Shown here piece after piece: positions 16,460 through 24,675 of a stretch of DNA of 55,016 nt. Numbering within the stretch: position 1 is the stretch's first letter; each line of letters begins with the position of its first letter. The stretch covers positions 1 through 55,016 of the forward strand of contig JARLIU010000121.1 in the NCBI GenBank assembly GCA_031291595.1. The letters are read 5' to 3'. The DNA comes from Ancalomicrobiaceae bacterium. GTDB taxonomy: Bacteria > Pseudomonadota > Alphaproteobacteria > Rhizobiales > Ancalomicrobiaceae. A program made the translations under genes and the position numbers. The notes under the pieces are model-generated. The model was not told the origin of the DNA. It did no database searches and saw only the letters and a list, made by a program, of their open reading frames with translations.

Positions 16460-17410
16460 ATGATCGAGCCTGATCTCAACCTGCTCGTCGCGCTCGATGC
16501 GCTGTTGGCCGAGGGCAACGTCTCCGGCGCGGCACAGAAGCTCGGGCTGTCGACGTCGGCCATGAGCCGCACGCTGGCGCGGCTGCGGGCGCACGTCGGC
16601 GATCCGCTGCTGGTTCCGGCGGGGCGAAAGATGGTGCCGACGCCGCATGCCGACGCCATCCGCGACGAGGTTCGGCTGCTATGCGGCCGGGTCAAGGCCG
16701 TCATGCAGCCACCGGAGAGTGCGGATCCCCGCGATTTCCACCGGGCCTTCACCTTGCGGGCGAATGAAGCCTTCGTCGTGGCGTTCGGCGCCGGCCTGGT
16801 CGCGGCGGCGGCCGAGACGGCACCGGGGGTGCAATTGCGCTTCGCGCCGAAGCTGGAAAAGGACATCCGATCGCTGCGCGACGGCGTCGTCGACCTCGAC
16901 ATCGGCGTACTGGGCGAGGAGACGGCGGAACTCAAGGCGCAGACGCTGTATCGCGACCGGTTCGTCGGCATCGCCCGGGCCGGACATCCGCTGCTGTCGG
17001 GCGGCGACATCACGCCGCAACGCTATGCCGCTGCCGGCCATGTCGTCGCCTCGCGCCACGGCAAACGTTACGGGCCGGTCGACGCGGCACTGGCAGATCT
17101 CGGCCTGGAGCGGACCGTCAGGGTGGTGGTGCCGAGCTTTCCGGCCGTCCTTGCCATCGTTGCCGCGTCCGAGCTGATCGGGCTGGTGCCGCGAACGTTT
17201 TTCCGGCCGGGACAGATCGGCCGCGGCGATGGCGATCCGATCATCGCGGAGTTTGCCCTTCCCGTCATGACGCCGGAAATCGTCATTTCGCAAAGCTGGC
17301 ATCCGCGGCTCGATGCCGATCCGGCGCACCGCTGGTTGCGCGGCGTGGTGTTCGAGGCCTGTCGCAGGATGATCGCCCGCCGCGACCGGGTCGGTTCGGA
17401 GCGCGCGTGA
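16460..17410 (+). CDS. LysR-family regulator of the adjacent MFS exporter
   Basis: The 316-residue protein has a LysR winged helix at its N-terminus (LNLLVALDALLAEGNVSGAA, LGLSTSAMSRTLARLRAHVG, described as regions) and a periplasmic-binding-like effector domain from about residue 90, with LRFAPKLEKDIRSLRDGVVD and the hinge return near 170. It resembles the NodD/LinR-type subgroup in its spacing DLNLLVALDALL. Divergent orientation to the MFS gene suggests it controls efflux. The start at 16460 is the first in-frame ATG of the ORF. Confidence 0.88.
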   Translation: MIEPDLNLLVALDALLAEGNVSGAAQKLGLSTSAMSRTLARLRAHVGDPLLVPAGRKMVPTPHADAIRDEVRLLCGRVKAVMQPPESADPRDFHRAFTLRANEAFVVAFGAGLVAAAAETAPGVQLRFAPKLEKDIRSLRDGVVDLDIGVLGEETAELKAQTLYRDRFVGIARAGHPLLSGGDITPQRYAAAGHVVASRHGKRYGPVDAALADLGLERTVRVVVPSFPAVLAIVAASELIGLVPRTFFRPGQIGRGDGDPIIAEFALPVMTPEIVISQSWHPRLDADPAHRWLRGVVFEACRRMIARRDRVGSERA

Positions 17411-17577
17411 GCGGCGTGGCCCGACGGCCAACAGAGACCTTGCCACCCTGCACGGAACATCCGGGGCCCCTTGCGCTATTTCATGGCGCCATGGGTCGGG
17501 CCCGGCTAGAGGTGGCGGTTTCCGGGGCACGTCTCAAGGGCGCTCGTGTTGCGGCGTTCGAAAGGCTGCTGCAGCGA

Positions 17578-18348
17578 ATGATCGTCGAAATCTATCAGAT
17601 TGCCGGGGTGTCGCTGCTGGCCTTCGCTTCGGGCGCCATCAATGCGGCGGTCGGCGGTGGCGGCATGGTGACGATCCCCGGCCTGTTCGCCACCTTTCCG
17701 CTGCAGATTCCGGCCTTTCTGCTGGCAACCGACAAGGTGTCCTCGATCTTCGGCCACATCAGCGCGATGCGGCATTATGCCTTGCGCATGCAACTGCCGT
17801 GGAAGCTCATCGGGCTGGCTGCCTCCGCCGCCTTCCTCGGCGCGCTCATTGGCGCACATACGGTCTATTCGTTCCCGCGGGAATGGGTCAGGCCGCTGGT
17901 CATCGCCATGATGGCGGTGATGTTCGTCTACACGCTGGTGCGCCGCGATTTCGGTTCGAGCGATGCGGGCCAGCCGGTGACGAAAGCGCGTCAGGCCGCG
18001 GGTATCGGCATCGGCTTCATGATCGGCTTCTACGACGGGTTCTTCGGGCCGGGCACCGGCAGTTTCCTGGTGTTCCTGTTCGCGCGCGTGTTCCGCTTCG
18101 ATTTCCTCAAGGCCACCGCCTGCGCCAAGGTGGCCAATCTCGCCGCCGATTCCGGTGCGGTCGTGTACTTCCTGCCAGCCGGCGCCGTGGTGTGGAAGCT
18201 CGCCATGCCGATGGCGGTTTCGGCCTATCTCGGCGGTCTTGTCGGGGCGCGGCTGGTGATGATGGGCGGCAACGCCTGGATCCGCCGAGCCTTCCTTGCG
18301 CTGTCGGCGATCCTGCTCATCAAGCTGACGTCGGACTATCTGGTCTGA
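17578..18348 (+). CDS. TauE/SafE-family membrane exporter
   Basis: The 256-residue protein is almost wholly hydrophobic, with seven to eight predicted helices. Two homologous halves carry the family signatures: ASGAINAAVGGGGMVTIPGL near the N-terminus and GIGFMIGFYDGFFGPGTGSF in the second half. This COG0730 family moves sulfite, sulfoacetate or related small anions. I start at 17578 (MIVEIYQIAG), because the 57 codons before it in the tracked ORF are not membrane-like. It has no obvious operon partner; the upstream LysR gene ends 167 bp away on the same strand and could be co-transcribed. Confidence 0.87.
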   Translation: MIVEIYQIAGVSLLAFASGAINAAVGGGGMVTIPGLFATFPLQIPAFLLATDKVSSIFGHISAMRHYALRMQLPWKLIGLAASAAFLGALIGAHTVYSFPREWVRPLVIAMMAVMFVYTLVRRDFGSSDAGQPVTKARQAAGIGIGFMIGFYDGFFGPGTGSFLVFLFARVFRFDFLKATACAKVANLAADSGAVVYFLPAGAVVWKLAMPMAVSAYLGGLVGARLVMMGGNAWIRRAFLALSAILLIKLTSDYLV

Positions 18349-18444
18349 TCGCGGCCGTGCCGAAGCCGGATGCGTCCGACGCAGGTCGCCCGGGGGTGAT
18401 CCGTCTGAAAGATCCTCTCCGCCGAAAGCCGAAGACGCACCGGT

Positions 18445-19677
18445 TCAGTGGACGTAGGCGCGGCTGCGCCGGTCGAGCCACAGCGACACGACGAAGACTC
18501 CGAGGCCGACGGCCGACAGCAGTGCACCGACGTAGCCGGTCGCCGGGTAGCCGAAGCCATAGTCGAGCGCCCTGCCGCCGAGCCAGGCGCCGATGGCATT
18601 GGCGATATTGAAGGCCGAATGCATCGAGGCAGCAGCCAGCGTCTGGCCGTCGCGCGCCACGTCCATCAGCCGCGACTGCACCGCCGGACCGACGGCGAAG
18701 GTGCAGCCGAGCAGGAACGTGGTGATACACAGCGCCACCGGCCACTGCGCGACCAGGCCGAAGGTGGTCATGATCACGATGTTGAACACCAGCATGCAGC
18801 CGATGGTGCCCATCAGCGACCTGTCGGCAAAGCGCGAGCCGAGGAGGTTGCCGGCATTCATGCCGAGGCCGAACAGGGCCATGATCACCGCCACCATGGC
18901 GACCGGCATGTGGGCGTAGTCGGTGGCGGTCGCGGCGATGTAGCTGAAGATGGAAAACATGCCGCCGAAGCCGGTGGCGGCCATCAGCAGCGTCAACAGC
19001 ACCTGCGGGTGGGTGAAGGCGATCAGCTCGCGCATGACGCCGGCGTTCTCGTGCGGCTGGTCGTCCGGCAGGTGCAGCCATAAGAGCATCACGGTGAGCG
19101 TGCCGATGATGCCGACGGAGAGGAACATCACGCGCCAGCTGAGGATGGTGCCGAACACGGCCATGACCGGCGTGCCCAACAACGTCGCCACGGTCAGGCC
19201 CAGCATCACGTAGCCGACGGTCTGGGTGCGGCGCTCGATCGGCACCAGCGAGGCGGCCACCAGCGCCGCGACGCCGAAATAGGCGCCATGCGGCAGTCCG
19301 GTCAGGAACCGCAAGACGATCATGCTGGACAGGCTCGGAGCGGCGGCGCTGGCCAGATTGCCGATGGCAAACACCGTCATCAGGATCAACAGCAGCGAAC
19401 GGCGCGAGGTTTTCGCCCCGGCAACGGCGATGAGCGGCGCACCAATCACCACTCCGGCAGCGTAGGCGGTGATGACATAGCCGGCATCCGGCACGCTGAC
19501 GCGAAATGTCGTCGCCACTTCGGGCAGCAGCCCCATGATGGCGAATTCGCCGGTGCCGATGCCGAAGCCGCCGCAGGCCAGCGCCAGGATGACGAGCGCC
19601 ACCTTGAGCGCGGAGAGGGGCACGTCGGTCCCGGTTGCAGTGTCGGTATCGGACAGGCAGATGTCTTGGGCGCTCAA
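18445..19677 (-). CDS. MFS transporter, DHA1 family (AraJ/sugar-efflux-like)
   Basis: The product has 12 hydrophobic segments with DHA1 landmarks: FGIGTGEFAIMGLLPEVA in helix 1, AYAAGVVIGAPLIA in helix 2 and RFLTGLPHGAYFGVAALVAA in helix 4. It resembles AraJ and arabinose/drug exporters. The tracked ORF begins with a TTG at 19746 lacking a ribosome site. A TTG at 19677 preceded by AAAAGGA fits better (410 residues), and a GTG at 19623 is a third option, so the start is uncertain. It stands alone, convergent with the TauE gene. Substrate unknown. Confidence 0.82.
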   Translation of the reverse strand: MSAQDICLSDTDTATGTDVPLSALKVALVILALACGGFGIGTGEFAIMGLLPEVATTFRVSVPDAGYVITAYAAGVVIGAPLIAVAGAKTSRRSLLLILMTVFAIGNLASAAAPSLSSMIVLRFLTGLPHGAYFGVAALVAASLVPIERRTQTVGYVMLGLTVATLLGTPVMAVFGTILSWRVMFLSVGIIGTLTVMLLWLHLPDDQPHENAGVMRELIAFTHPQVLLTLLMAATGFGGMFSIFSYIAATATDYAHMPVAMVAVIMALFGLGMNAGNLLGSRFADRSLMGTIGCMLVFNIVIMTTFGLVAQWPVALCITTFLLGCTFAVGPAVQSRLMDVARDGQTLAAASMHSAFNIANAIGAWLGGRALDYGFGYPATGYVGALLSAVGLGVFVVSLWLDRRSRAYVH

Positions 19678-19811
19678 ACCGTTCGGTCCTTTTCGATGGG
19701 ATTGTCGGATAAATAGGCGCGCATCGAGATTAGGCAACAGAGGCAACCCGCCGGGCCGTCTGGCCAGGCGGGCGCGGGGTTCGGGCCTTTCCTACCTGCG
19801 TTTGGTGACGA

Positions 19812-20846
19812 TTATTGGAAGCGGCTTACCGCTCGCCACAGGTCGACGCCGCCCTCGACGGCGTAGGTGTCGATCTCGGCCAAGTCCTCCGGGCTGAAGC
19901 TCAGGTTCTTCAGGGCGTCGAGGCTGTCGTCGAGCTGCTCGACGGTACGCGCGCCGACGAGCGCCGAGGTGAAGCGCTTGTCGCGCAGCGTCCAGGCGAC
20001 GGCCATCTGGGCGAGCGTCTGGCCGCGGCGTTGGGCGATGGCGTTCAGCGCGCGCACATTGGCGAGGTTCTCGGGCGTCAACAGCGACGAGCGGAACGAG
20101 CCGCCCTTGGCGGCGCGGGCGTCGCCGGCCGGTTCCTGATGGATGTATTTGTCGGTGAGGAGGCCCTGCGCCAGGGGCGAGAAGCCGATGCAGCCGACCC
20201 CGAGCTCGTCGAGCGTATCCATCAGCCCGTCGGTCTCGATCCAGCGGTTGAACATCGAATAGGACGGCTGATGGATCAACAGCTTGACGCCCTCGGCCCG
20301 CAATGCCGCTTCCATCAAGCGAGTCCGCGCCGGACTGTGGGAGGAGATGCCGACGTAGAGCGCCTTGCCCTGCCGGACCGCCTGGGCGAGCGCCGCCGCG
20401 GTCTCTTCCACCGGCGTATCCGGCCAGGGGCGGTGGGCATAGAAAATATCGACGTAGTCGAGCCCCAGCCGCTTCAGGCTCTGGTCGAGCGAGGCGATCA
20501 CGTACTTGCGCGAGCCGCCGACGCCGTAGGGACCCTCCCACATCGGCCAGCCGGCCTTGGTGGAGACGATCATCTCGTCGCGATAGTCGGCGAAATCCTT
20601 CTTCAGGATGGCGCCGAAGTTTTCTTCGGTCGAGCCGAACGGCGGGCCGTAGTTGTTGGCGAGGTCGAAATGGGTGACGCCGCGGTCGAATGCCCGCCGG
20701 ACGATGGCACGCCCGGTCTCGAACACATCCGTGCCGCCGAAATTCTGCCAGAGGCCGAGCGAGATTGCCGGCAATTGCAGGCCGGATCGGCCGCAGCGGC
20801 GGAAATTGGCGACAGTGTAGCGATCTTGGGCAGGCACATAGCTCAC
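19812..20846 (-). CDS. Aldo/keto reductase (YghZ/Kvbeta-like subgroup)
   Basis: From a GTG at 20846 with GAGGAG 8-13 bases before it, the product is 344 residues. The (beta/alpha)8 active-site set is present: Asp and Tyr in THFDLANNYGPPFGSTEENF (region), Lys in VSTKAGWPMW, His in YAHRPWPDTP, and the NADPH-binding end SALVGARTVEQLDDSL. It resembles L-glyceraldehyde-3-phosphate reductase YghZ, which detoxifies aldehydes. An ATG-containing reading from 21254 in the track adds 136 unrelated residues and is rejected. A LysR gene lies upstream on the same strand across a large palindrome. Confidence 0.9.
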   Translation of the reverse strand: MSYVPAQDRYTVANFRRCGRSGLQLPAISLGLWQNFGGTDVFETGRAIVRRAFDRGVTHFDLANNYGPPFGSTEENFGAILKKDFADYRDEMIVSTKAGWPMWEGPYGVGGSRKYVIASLDQSLKRLGLDYVDIFYAHRPWPDTPVEETAAALAQAVRQGKALYVGISSHSPARTRLMEAALRAEGVKLLIHQPSYSMFNRWIETDGLMDTLDELGVGCIGFSPLAQGLLTDKYIHQEPAGDARAAKGGSFRSSLLTPENLANVRALNAIAQRRGQTLAQMAVAWTLRDKRFTSALVGARTVEQLDDSLDALKNLSFSPEDLAEIDTYAVEGGVDLWRAVSRFQ

Positions 20847-20930
20847 GGAACCATCTCCTCGTCGGCAGCATGATCCGAGCGCTCGCAGCGTTGCGATCCG
20901 CGCGATCGGACTATACGCACATGATTGAAT

Positions 20931-20980
20931 CTCGGGACTTTCCCGGTCGGGCGGATCCGCCCGATCGAGCGAGTCCCGAG
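20931..20980. promoter_or_regulatory. Concentric 50-bp inverted repeat upstream of the aldo/keto reductase
   Basis: An inner perfect 18-bp palindrome TCGGGCGGATCCGCCCGA (20947-20964) is framed, with equal 7-bp spacers, by outer 9-bp arms CTCGGGACT (20931-20939) and AGTCCCGAG (20972-20980). All share one centre at 20955/20956. It lies between the LysR stop (21062) and the reductase start (20846). It could be an operator, an RNA terminator of the LysR message (no T-tract), or both. Confidence 0.65.
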
Positions 20981-21061
20981 CCGATGACTGGAGGCTGCAC
21001 CCTAAGGCCCGGGGGATCATTGAATCAACCGCCGCGGACGCAATGGCTTGTTGAGCAGAAT

Positions 21062-21985
21062 TCAACGATTGGGCTTCCAGCTCAGCGTCGGGTCGATATC
21101 GCGGATGGTTTCGATCAGCGCGCCGAGGCCGAACGGCAGTTGCCTGCGGCTCGGGTAATACATGGCGAGCGGCGGCCCCATCGACAGCCATTCCGGCAGA
21201 CAGACCTGCAATCGACCGCTGACCAGATGCGGACGGATCAGCGCTTCCAGGCAATAGACGATGCCGATGCCGTCGAGCGCCGCGGCGATGGAGAGTTCGG
21301 AAGAGCCGGCGATCAGCCTGCCGGGCACATCGATGACGCGATGATCATCGCCGCGGTCGAATTCCCAGTGGTAGATCTGGCCGCGTCCGGTGCGCAGGCG
21401 AATGCACTGGTGATCGAGCAGATCCTCTGGCGTCTCGGGACGACCGGCGCGGGCGAAATAGGCGGGCGAGGCGACCGCGACCCAGCCGAGCGGGCCGGTC
21501 AGCGGCGCTGCAACCATGTCTTCGGGAATGGTGCCGCTGTAGCGCAGGCCGGCGTCGAACCCCTCGGCCGTCACGTCGACGAAATGGTCGTCGACCGCCA
21601 CCTCGATCTCGACCAGGGGAAAGCGTTCGGTGAAGCGCGACATGACCGGCGCCAGCAACAGCGGCACGGCATCGCGCATCACATTGATGCGCACGCCGCC
21701 GGCACTCGAATTGACCTGGGCGCGGATATCGTCGAGGCCGGCATCGATCAACTCCAGCCCGGCGGCGACCTTCTGGGCCAATGCCTCACCGGCAGCGGTC
21801 GGCGCGACGCTGCGGCTGGTGCGGTTGAGCAGGCGAACCCCCAGCCGGGTTTCGAGCGCCTTCATGCGGTGGCTCATCGCCGAAACGGTGATGTCGAGAT
21901 GATCGGCGGCGCGACGGAAGCTGCGGAACTGCACGATCAGCAGGAACAGCGACAGATCGGCATAGTGGCTGCGGTGCGGTTCCAT
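21062..21985 (-). CDS. LysR-family regulator (DsdC/CrgA-type)
   Basis: The 307-residue protein starts at an ATG (21985) giving MEPHRSHYADLSLFLLIVQF, followed by the helix-turn-helix RSFRRAADHLDITVSAMSHR and the wing LGVRLLNRTSRSVAPTAAGE. The effector domain (about 90-300) has FDAGLRYSGTIPEDMVA and DHQCIRLRTGRGQIYHWEF, typical of the CrgA-like subgroup in rhizobia and pseudomonads. It precedes the aldo/keto reductase on the same strand, 215 bp away, and may regulate it through the palindrome between them. The 39 upstream codons in the ORF track are non-family. Confidence 0.88.
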   Translation of the reverse strand: MEPHRSHYADLSLFLLIVQFRSFRRAADHLDITVSAMSHRMKALETRLGVRLLNRTSRSVAPTAAGEALAQKVAAGLELIDAGLDDIRAQVNSSAGGVRINVMRDAVPLLLAPVMSRFTERFPLVEIEVAVDDHFVDVTAEGFDAGLRYSGTIPEDMVAAPLTGPLGWVAVASPAYFARAGRPETPEDLLDHQCIRLRTGRGQIYHWEFDRGDDHRVIDVPGRLIAGSSELSIAAALDGIGIVYCLEALIRPHLVSGRLQVCLPEWLSMGPPLAMYYPSRRQLPFGLGALIETIRDIDPTLSWKPNR

Positions 21986-22120
21986 GAGGCCTGCCCGGTG
22001 CGCGGATGGACGGACAGCGCGGGGACCGGCAGCGCGGCGGATGCTGCCGGGCGGCGATCGATCCCGACGGCAGCTTCTACGCCGCAAATGTGCCGGCGTC
22101 ACACCGTATGCCGGGCTCGG

Positions 22121-22519
22121 TCAATCATCGGCCTGGAGTGCGGTGACTTCGATCTCCACCAGGAATTCCGGCCGGGTGAAGCCCGACACGATGACGAGCG
22201 TCGACACCGGCCGGGGATCGACCGTGTAGCGGTCGCGCACCGCCATGTAGGTCGGGAAATCCTCGCGCCGGGTGACGAAACCGGCGATGCGGATGACGTC
22301 GGAAAAATCCATGCCGGCATCGGCGAGGATTGCCTTCACCGCCTCGAAGCAGAGGATGGCCTGGGCCTCGACGTCCAAGGGGATCGTGTCGTCGACGGCA
22401 ATGCCGAGCTGCCCAGAGGTGACCAGCAATCGGCCGGCCGCCGGCAACGATAATCCATGGCTGTAGCCGCCGAAGGGCTTTCGGACGCCGGCTGGATTGT
22501 GGACTTGTTTCATTGCCAT
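22121..22519 (-). CDS. RidA/YjgF-family protein (Rid subfamily)
   Basis: The 132-residue protein matches the YjgF/Rid fold: KPFGGYSHGLSLPAAGRLLVTSGQLGIA at the N-terminus, then QAILCFEAVKAILADAGMDFSDVIRI and a C-terminal PRPVSTLVIVSGFTRPEFLVEIEVTAL (given as regions). RidA members hydrolyse reactive enamines and imines; relatives such as RutC assist pyrimidine-ring breakdown. The arginine that anchors the substrate carboxylate in canonical RidA (normally just before the final PxxxVEIE) appears as TRPEFLVEIE. It lies downstream of the oxidase/reductase genes of the LysR regulon on the same strand, separated by 168 bp and a palindromic repeat. Confidence 0.88.
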   Translation of the reverse strand: MAMKQVHNPAGVRKPFGGYSHGLSLPAAGRLLVTSGQLGIAVDDTIPLDVEAQAILCFEAVKAILADAGMDFSDVIRIAGFVTRREDFPTYMAVRDRYTVDPRPVSTLVIVSGFTRPEFLVEIEVTALQADD

Positions 22520-22554
22520 ATATTGCTTTTCTCGATTTCAGCTCACGACGCTGG

Positions 22555-22623
22555 TTATTGCGAGCGAAGCGATCCAGACGTTTCAACTGCTTTCTGGATT
22601 GCTTCGCTTCGCTCGCAATAACG
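22555..22623. repeat. Dispersed palindromic repeat, copy 1
   Basis: GTTATTGCGAGCGAAGCG...ATCCAGA (22555-22579) pairs with TCTGGATTGCTTCGCTTCGC...AATAAC (22594-22623), the right arm carrying five extra bases. A degenerate copy of the same element lies at 48827-48901. Elements with this GCGAGCGAAGC / CTGGATTGCTTCGC signature are dispersed between genes in many alphaproteobacteria. Here it sits between the reductase and RidA genes. Confidence 0.85.
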
Positions 22624-22687
22624 AACTCTGTATTTTATATGGACTTGCGGCATTGGGCTGCACATTGCTTCGACCGATCAAATCAGC

Positions 22688-23269
22688 TCAGAAGCGCGCC
22701 ATGGCATCGCCGACCTTGGCGAGGAACCGCGCGCGGGTTTCCGGCGTCGAATTGTTCATGTCGTAATGCGCCATGAATTTGACCGAGCCGAACGGATTGA
22801 TCTGCGCCCGCAACACCCGCTTGACGATCTTCTTCGGCGGATCGCCGGCCAGAAACGCCCTGAGCGGCGTGCCGCCATAGGTCAGCACGGCGCCGAGCTT
22901 GCGGATCTGTTGCAGGCGCGACTGCACCTTGCCGTCGACCAGTTCGAACGACACTCCGGGCAGCCAGACACGGTCGAAATAGCCCTTCAGCATCGCCGGA
23001 AAGCCGAAATTCCACACCGGCGTGACGATGACCAGCGCTTCGGCGGCTTTGAGGCGATCGCAATAAGGAGCGACTTTGGCGCGGTTGTCGGGAATCGTGT
23101 GGTAGGCCAGCCGGTCCTCGCGCGACAGGACGGGATCGAAGCCCTCGGCATAGAGGTCGCAGTCGTCGACGTCGTGCCCGGCACGGACGAGCGCTTCATG
23201 CGTCTTGGCGTGCAGCGCCGCGCCGTAGCTCGATTCGACCGGATGCGAATAGAGCAGCAGCAGCTTCAT
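22688..23269 (-). CDS. Flavodoxin-fold NAD(P)H oxidoreductase (quinone reductase/KefF-like)
   Basis: The 193-residue protein begins MKLLLLYSHPVESSYGAALH, the FMN-binding loop of the NQO1/KefF/MdaB family, and has TPVWNFGFPAMLKGYFDRVW, the typical active-site and dimer segment, in mid-protein. It likely reduces flavins, quinones or nitro-type substrates with NAD(P)H. Its ATG overlaps the FAD-oxidase stop (ATGA), so the two are tightly coupled and may form an electron-transfer pair. The tracked ORF extends into the oxidase gene; the ATG at 23269 fits the family start. Confidence 0.88.
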   Translation of the reverse strand: MKLLLLYSHPVESSYGAALHAKTHEALVRAGHDVDDCDLYAEGFDPVLSREDRLAYHTIPDNRAKVAPYCDRLKAAEALVIVTPVWNFGFPAMLKGYFDRVWLPGVSFELVDGKVQSRLQQIRKLGAVLTYGGTPLRAFLAGDPPKKIVKRVLRAQINPFGSVKFMAHYDMNNSTPETRARFLAKVGDAMARF

Positions 23270-24675
23270 TCGGCCGCCCTCAGCGCTGCAAGCCCTTGGA
23301 ACAGGTAGGTCTTGCCGGCGGTGAAATCGAAGTCCGGGTTGTCCCAGGCGATCATCTTGCCGGGGTTGAGCAGGCCCTTGGGATCGGTTTCGTGCTTGAA
23401 GGCGAGTTGCACCGTGTCGGTCTGCTTCATGCCGCCTTCTTCCAGCGTATAGCGGTGCGGGTTGAAGATCGGGCAGCCGTTGTCCTCGAAGATGCGGATG
23501 ATCTCCTCGAGCCGCGCCTCGGTCGAATAGCGCACCAACGGCAGGTTGGAGCACTGGATCTCGCCGTCGAAGGTGATGAATTCGAGGTGGCTGATCACCT
23601 CGTCGCCGAAGATGCCGGCCATGCGCACGGATTTTTCGACATGATCCGGGCTGCCGTACTGCACCTGCAGGTAGGTGATGCTGGGGTCGACCCTCAGCGC
23701 CCTGAGCGTCGTGTGGTTCCAGGTGAGCTCATAAGCTTCCGGAATGCCCTTGAGGCTCTCCGCCGTGTCGGCCCGGAAGACGATTTCGGCCTTCTTTACC
23801 CCGCAGAAGGCCTCGAAGGCGTCGAGCGCGAACGGTGCCACCATGCAGATCACCACCGACTGGCCGTCGCGGATCCACGGCTTATGCCGGCTGAAATAGG
23901 CTTGCGGCGCCGGCGCGGCGACGACCGCCAGTTCCTTCAACAGGATGCCGTGCTGATGCGCCAGCTGGTCGGCAAACTTGGCGGCGTCGGCAAATGCATC
24001 GAAGCCGACGATGACGTCGACCCAGTCGTAGGCAGGCGCCAACGGCATTTCGACCTCGGTGATGATGCCGTTGGTGCCGTAGGCGTGCGACACCTTGTGC
24101 AGGTCGAGGCCGGTCAGTTCGAGCACGCGCGGCTCCGCCTCCATGGTGACCACCTTGAGCCGCAGGATGTTGCCGAGATCGCGCAGGCCGCCCCAGCGGA
24201 TTGAGCCGACGCCGCCGGAGCCGCCTGCGACGAAGCCGCCGATGGTCGCGGTCTTGGCGGTCGAGGGATGGAAGCGCAGCTCCTGGGCCGAGTGGGCACG
24301 GGTCTCCTCGTCGAGCTTGGAGATGACGATGCCGGCCTCGGCGATCACCCGGCCCGGATGGATCGCCTTCACCTTGTTCATGCCCGCCATGTTGAGGACG
24401 ATGCCGCCGGACAGCGGCATGGCCTGACCATAGTTGCCGGTGCCGGTGCCGCGCGGCGTGACCGGCACGCCATGGGCGTAGGCCACCTTCAGAGTGCGGA
24501 TCACCTCGTCCTCACTTGCCGGCGAGACGACGAGATCGGCGCGCACCTCGGCGAGCTGTGCCTTCAACACCGGCGAATACCAGTAGAAATCGCGGCTCTT
24601 CTGCAACACCAGCTGCGGATGGTCCTCGATGGCGATGCCAGCGAGTTCGGACTTGAGGACGGCATAATCAGGCAT
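23266..24675 (-). CDS. FAD-linked oxidase of the VAO/GlcD family
   Basis: The 469-residue flavoprotein has an N-terminal FAD-binding domain: VVSPASEDEVIRTLKVAYAHGVPVTPRGTGTGNYGQ (region), then AEAGIVISKLDEET and TIGGFVAGGSGGVGSIRWGGL, the nucleotide-binding core of the VAO family. A C-terminal cap domain ends with the classic NPHRYTLEEGGMK and DPKGLLNPGKMI. GGAGG lies six bases before the ATG at 24675. It overlaps the deaminase gene by eight bases and the reductase gene by four. VAO enzymes oxidise alcohols, hydroxy acids or amines; here the likely substrate is the product of the deaminase or hydrolase step, which is inference. Confidence 0.9.
   Translation of the reverse strand: MPDYAVLKSELAGIAIEDHPQLVLQKSRDFYWYSPVLKAQLAEVRADLVVSPASEDEVIRTLKVAYAHGVPVTPRGTGTGNYGQAMPLSGGIVLNMAGMNKVKAIHPGRVIAEAGIVISKLDEETRAHSAQELRFHPSTAKTATIGGFVAGGSGGVGSIRWGGLRDLGNILRLKVVTMEAEPRVLELTGLDLHKVSHAYGTNGIITEVEMPLAPAYDWVDVIVGFDAFADAAKFADQLAHQHGILLKELAVVAAPAPQAYFSRHKPWIRDGQSVVICMVAPFALDAFEAFCGVKKAEIVFRADTAESLKGIPEAYELTWNHTTLRALRVDPSITYLQVQYGSPDHVEKSVRMAGIFGDEVISHLEFITFDGEIQCSNLPLVRYSTEARLEEIIRIFEDNGCPIFNPHRYTLEEGGMKQTDTVQLAFKHETDPKGLLNPGKMIAWDNPDFDFTAGKTYLFQGLAALRAAE

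Noticed and set aside
22555-22623. Terminator or insertion-sequence end
   Set aside because: No transposase or target duplication is seen, and the sequence matches a second intergenic copy, so a dispersed repeat is the better reading.
23266-24675. Glycolate oxidase GlcD or D-lactate dehydrogenase for the lactate released by MurQ
   Set aside because: The fold fits the wider family, but the gene is embedded in the deaminase operon 16 kb away from murQ and lacks GlcE/GlcF partners; a specific lactate role is not supported.
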